14,267 nucleotides of DNA, from contig DKRV01000048.1 in assembly GCA_002472405.1 (NCBI GenBank), positions 52,615 to 66,881 on the forward strand, read 5' to 3'. Both the position numbers and the translations under genes were made by a program. Of the stretch, positions 12,643 through 14,267 are shown in pieces. The number at the start of each line of letters is the position of its first letter. Positions within the stretch are counted from its first letter, which is position 1. Origin of the DNA: Clostridiales bacterium UBA7273 (GTDB lineage: Bacteria; Bacillota; Clostridia; Oscillospirales; Oscillospiraceae). Under the pieces are notes generated by a model that saw only the letters and a list, made by a program, of their open reading frames with translations, was not told the DNA's origin and searched no databases.

Positions 12643-13828
12643 GCCATCCGACGGCCTCGGTTTCCGGCAAGGTCAGAACGTTGTCCATGACGTTTGCAGA
12701 CGTAAGCTTGGACTTATAATCCAAGTGGCTGTAGATATTTGCCGTGGTGCTGATGTCGCTGTGACCCAGCCATTCCTGGATCTGCTTCATGGGCACGTCG
12801 TTTGCCAGCAGCAGCGAGGCGCAGCTGTGCCGGAGATCGTGGAAGCGGATATGCCGCAGGCCTTTCATTTCCAGCAGCTTGCTGAAATTGCTGCTGAGAT
12901 TCCGGGGATTGAAAATGTTTCCTATCGCATCCACAAACACATAGCCGTCATATTCCCGGTTGTAGCAGTTGCCGCAGATCCGCTTGTTTTCCTTCTGCTG
13001 CTCCTTCAAGGCCAGCAGCTTTTCACGGATGTTGGCGACCAGAGGAAGGGAGCGCAGGCTGGATTTTGTCTTGGCGCGATCCTCGCGGACGATCTCATAC
13101 TTGCCATCTATCTTGGCATTTGTTACGATGTGTCTGATGGTGATGGTGTTGCGCTCGAAGTCGATGGCGTCCCACCGCAGGCCCAGGGCCTCGCTGCGCC
13201 GCAGTCCGTAGAATGCGGTGATCTGGATCAGCAGAGAATAGGGGTGATCCTTCGTCGCCTCAAAGAGCTGCTCCAGCTCCTCCAGGCGGTAGTAATCTGC
13301 GATATACTTCTGCTTCTTCGGTCGTTCCACCTTGTCGGCGGGGTTGTACGGAATGAGGTCCATCTTGACGGCATATTTCAGAGCCTTGTGAATATTGGCG
13401 TGCTCGTGGATGACCGTGCTGGCAGACACGGTTTTCAGCTCGTACAGATAGAAGCTCTGAATATGCCTGGCCTGAAGCTCACCCAGCTTGACGCCGGTAT
13501 TTCGAAAGTACGGCACGATCTTCCCCTTTACCATCTGGGTATAGGAGGAGAAGGTTGTTATCTCGATTGAATTGCGAACGACCTCCAACCACAGCTCCAT
13601 ATAGTCGGCGAAGAGCATGTCGGCGGACAACTCTCCGTTTGACTTGTGCTCTGCAGGGGGAACATAGGTCTGACGCAGCTCCAGCAGCATCTTTTCCGCG
13701 CGCTTTTTGTTGTTCTTGATCGGCAGTCCCGTTGGAAACCACGGCTGCTTCCGTTTGCCGTTGGCGTCCAAATAACTCAGGACCATATAATAGTAGTCGT
13801 TTTTGATTTGCAGGTGTCCCGCTATCAT
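12635..13828 (-). CDS. int: Tyrosine-type site-specific integrase
   Basis: A 397-residue tyrosine recombinase that would integrate and, with an excisionase, excise the element. An N-terminal arm-type DNA-binding region (about 1-60), a SAM-like core-binding domain (about 70-170, ending before VERPKKQKYI) and the catalytic domain are all present. The catalytic set is complete: Arg210 in FYGLRRSEALGLRW, a likely beta-hairpin lysine near 253-255, His330 and Arg333 in HDLRHSCAS, His356 in WLGHSD, and nucleophile Tyr366 in TTANIYSHLD. Architecture and length are those of Gram-positive ICE and phage integrases of the Tn916-Int type. AGGAGGT lies 8 bases before the ATG. It points toward tRNA-Ser, the probable attachment site, and has its own promoter. 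Confidence 0.95.
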   Translation of the reverse strand: MIAGHLQIKNDYYYMVLSYLDANGKRKQPWFPTGLPIKNNKKRAEKMLLELRQTYVPPAEHKSNGELSADMLFADYMELWLEVVRNSIEITTFSSYTQMVKGKIVPYFRNTGVKLGELQARHIQSFYLYELKTVSASTVIHEHANIHKALKYAVKMDLIPYNPADKVERPKKQKYIADYYRLEELEQLFEATKDHPYSLLIQITAFYGLRRSEALGLRWDAIDFERNTITIRHIVTNAKIDGKYEIVREDRAKTKSSLRSLPLVANIREKLLALKEQQKENKRICGNCYNREYDGYVFVDAIGNIFNPRNLSSNFSKLLEMKGLRHIRFHDLRHSCASLLLANDVPMKQIQEWLGHSDISTTANIYSHLDYKSKLTSANVMDNVLTLPETEAVGWRT

Positions 13829-13885
13829 TCATCCATACCTCCTTTTCTGACAGCGTATGAACGGGCACCCTTTCGGACCGCTTCT

Positions 13886-13915
13886 ATTATAGGGCTTACT
13901 CAGATGCCCGTCCAA
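13886..13915 (-). promoter_or_regulatory. Promoter of the integrase gene
   Basis: On the minus strand: TTGGAC (13915-13910, -35), an 18-base spacer and a perfect TATAAT (13891-13886). Transcription would start near 13879, about 50 bases before the integrase ATG. A 7-bp inverted repeat, TGCCCGT (13905-13911) and ACGGGCA (13861-13867), flanks the -10 box and overlaps the -35 box. It is a possible operator for an element-encoded regulator. Confidence 0.7.
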
Positions 13916-13948
13916 TGTGTCATTTCAGTTCAAATCCGTGTCACGGGG

Positions 13949-14179
13949 TCACGCCGCCGGCTGGGGATTGCCCGCCGAGAGGGCGTAGCGAATCACGTTG
14001 ATCTTCGGAACGCGGTAGGCGTTTCCGATCTTCATGCCGGGGATATACCCGTCGCCGATCAGCTCATAGGCCAGATGGCGGCTGATACCCAGCATGGACT
14101 GGACCTGGGCGACGTTCACAATGTCGGGGTAGTCCGTGAACATCACCTCATACATGGCCTGCAGCTCAGTCTTCGTCAC
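13949..14179 (-). CDS. Excisionase-like helix-turn-helix protein
   Basis: A small DNA-binding protein (76 residues from the start chosen) of the HTH_17/MerR-like excisionase type. The core reads DIVNVAQVQSMLGISRHLAYELI, a helix-turn-helix, followed by the wing GYIPGMKIGNAYRVPKINVIRYAL, which fits the usual pattern of Tn916-Xis-like and phage excisionases. Its place directly upstream of the integrase supports a role in directing excision. The start is uncertain: GTG at 14179 has GGAGGGGG upstream and overlaps the preceding gene by 14 bases; TTG at 14203 and ATG at 14155 are alternatives. Overlap with the preceding gene suggests coupled translation. It may instead be a regulator of the element. 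Confidence 0.8.
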   Translation of the reverse strand: MTKTELQAMYEVMFTDYPDIVNVAQVQSMLGISRHLAYELIGDGYIPGMKIGNAYRVPKINVIRYALSAGNPQPAA

Positions 14180-14267
14180 CGAAACCACCCCCTCCGTCGT
14201 CAACGGTCATGCTGTCAAGCTTTTTGGTGATTGTCTTAACCACGTACTGGGTCTCCTTCTTGGAGAG
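14166..14267 (-). CDS. C-terminal end of an unknown element gene (partial)
   Basis: A frame open from the window edge to a TGA at 14168-14166 encodes 33 C-terminal residues. They begin LSKKETQYVVKTITKKLD and end in a glycine run and an acidic tail (DDGGGGFGDED). It runs into the excisionase-like gene in another frame, a compact overlap typical of element operons. The helical, lysine-rich stretch and acidic tail look like a real protein end, but I cannot name the family from 33 residues. Confidence 0.55.
   Translation of the reverse strand, partial: LSKKETQYVVKTITKKLDSMTVDDGGGGFGDED

Larger units (their letters stand above)
12540..14267. mobile_element. Left end of a tRNA-Ser-associated integrative element (partial)
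   Basis: Three minus-strand genes run toward the tRNA: the tail of an unknown gene, an excisionase-like HTH protein and a tyrosine integrase. This int/xis order at a tRNA 3' end is the standard end of an integrative conjugative element, mobilisable element or prophage. The left boundary is uncertain: it may be the 3' part of the intact tRNA, or the broken anticodon loop at about 12300. The right end is outside the window, so the type of element cannot be decided. Confidence 0.75.

Noticed and set aside
12617..13570. A 317-residue plus-strand open frame opposite the integrase.
   Set aside because: The minus strand holds a complete tyrosine recombinase with all catalytic residues; this frame is its shadow.

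Overview
The window looks like chromosomal DNA of a moderately GC-rich member of the Clostridia, probably an uncultured gut Oscillospiraceae-type bacterium. The grounds are strong AGGAGG-type ribosome binding sites, a VanRS-like two-component pair, an ACT/UPF0210 gene pair, and intergenic repeats dense in short palindromes of the kind common in those genomes. This placement is inference; there is no rRNA or species marker here.

Layout, left to right. (1) 54-1691 (+): an 89-aa ACT-domain protein and the UPF0210 (PFL/DUF711) protein, a conserved pair of unknown function. (2) 1692-2096: a mosaic inverted-repeat element. (3) 2098-3488 (+): a biotin-protein ligase without a repressor domain, then a membrane-anchored extracytoplasmic protein I do not recognise. 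(4) 3495-3713: a second, shorter copy of the element, lying between convergent genes. (5) 3696-7838 (-): gltX, an OmpR-type response regulator and a sensor kinase form a tight operon with a clear terminator; a C39-like papain-fold lipoprotein follows it. (6) 7839-7963: a compact divergent promoter region in which the -35 boxes of gltX and trpS overlap. (7) 7964-11240 (+): trpS, a TagO/WecA-type undecaprenyl-phosphate sugar-1-phosphate transferase and a UDP-GlcNAc 2-epimerase, the last two overlapping by 8 bases; together they would start a lipid-linked cell-surface glycan. (8) 11234-11758: the third and largest copy of the element. (9) 11833-12234 (+): a small PH-like-domain protein with its own promoter. 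(10) 12267-14267: a tRNA-Ser 5' half broken at the anticodon loop, an intact tRNA-Ser(CGA), a bidirectional terminator, and the left end of an integrative element with a tyrosine integrase, an excisionase-like HTH protein and the tail of another gene, all on the minus strand.

The most interesting material is between the genes. The three copies share long imperfect terminal inverted repeats beginning TTTTTAG. These ends abut or enter coding sequences so closely that they supply the stop codon of the epimerase gene and the stop and last residues of the C39-like gene, and form nearly all of the sequence just before the biotin-ligase start. The second point of interest is a tRNA-Ser(CGA) gene that stops exactly at its anticodon loop, with an intact tRNA-Ser of the same anticodon 140 bases downstream beside an integrase. 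I see no CRISPR array, no complete insertion sequence and no defence or biosynthetic cluster. Long open frames antisense to the real genes are shadows.
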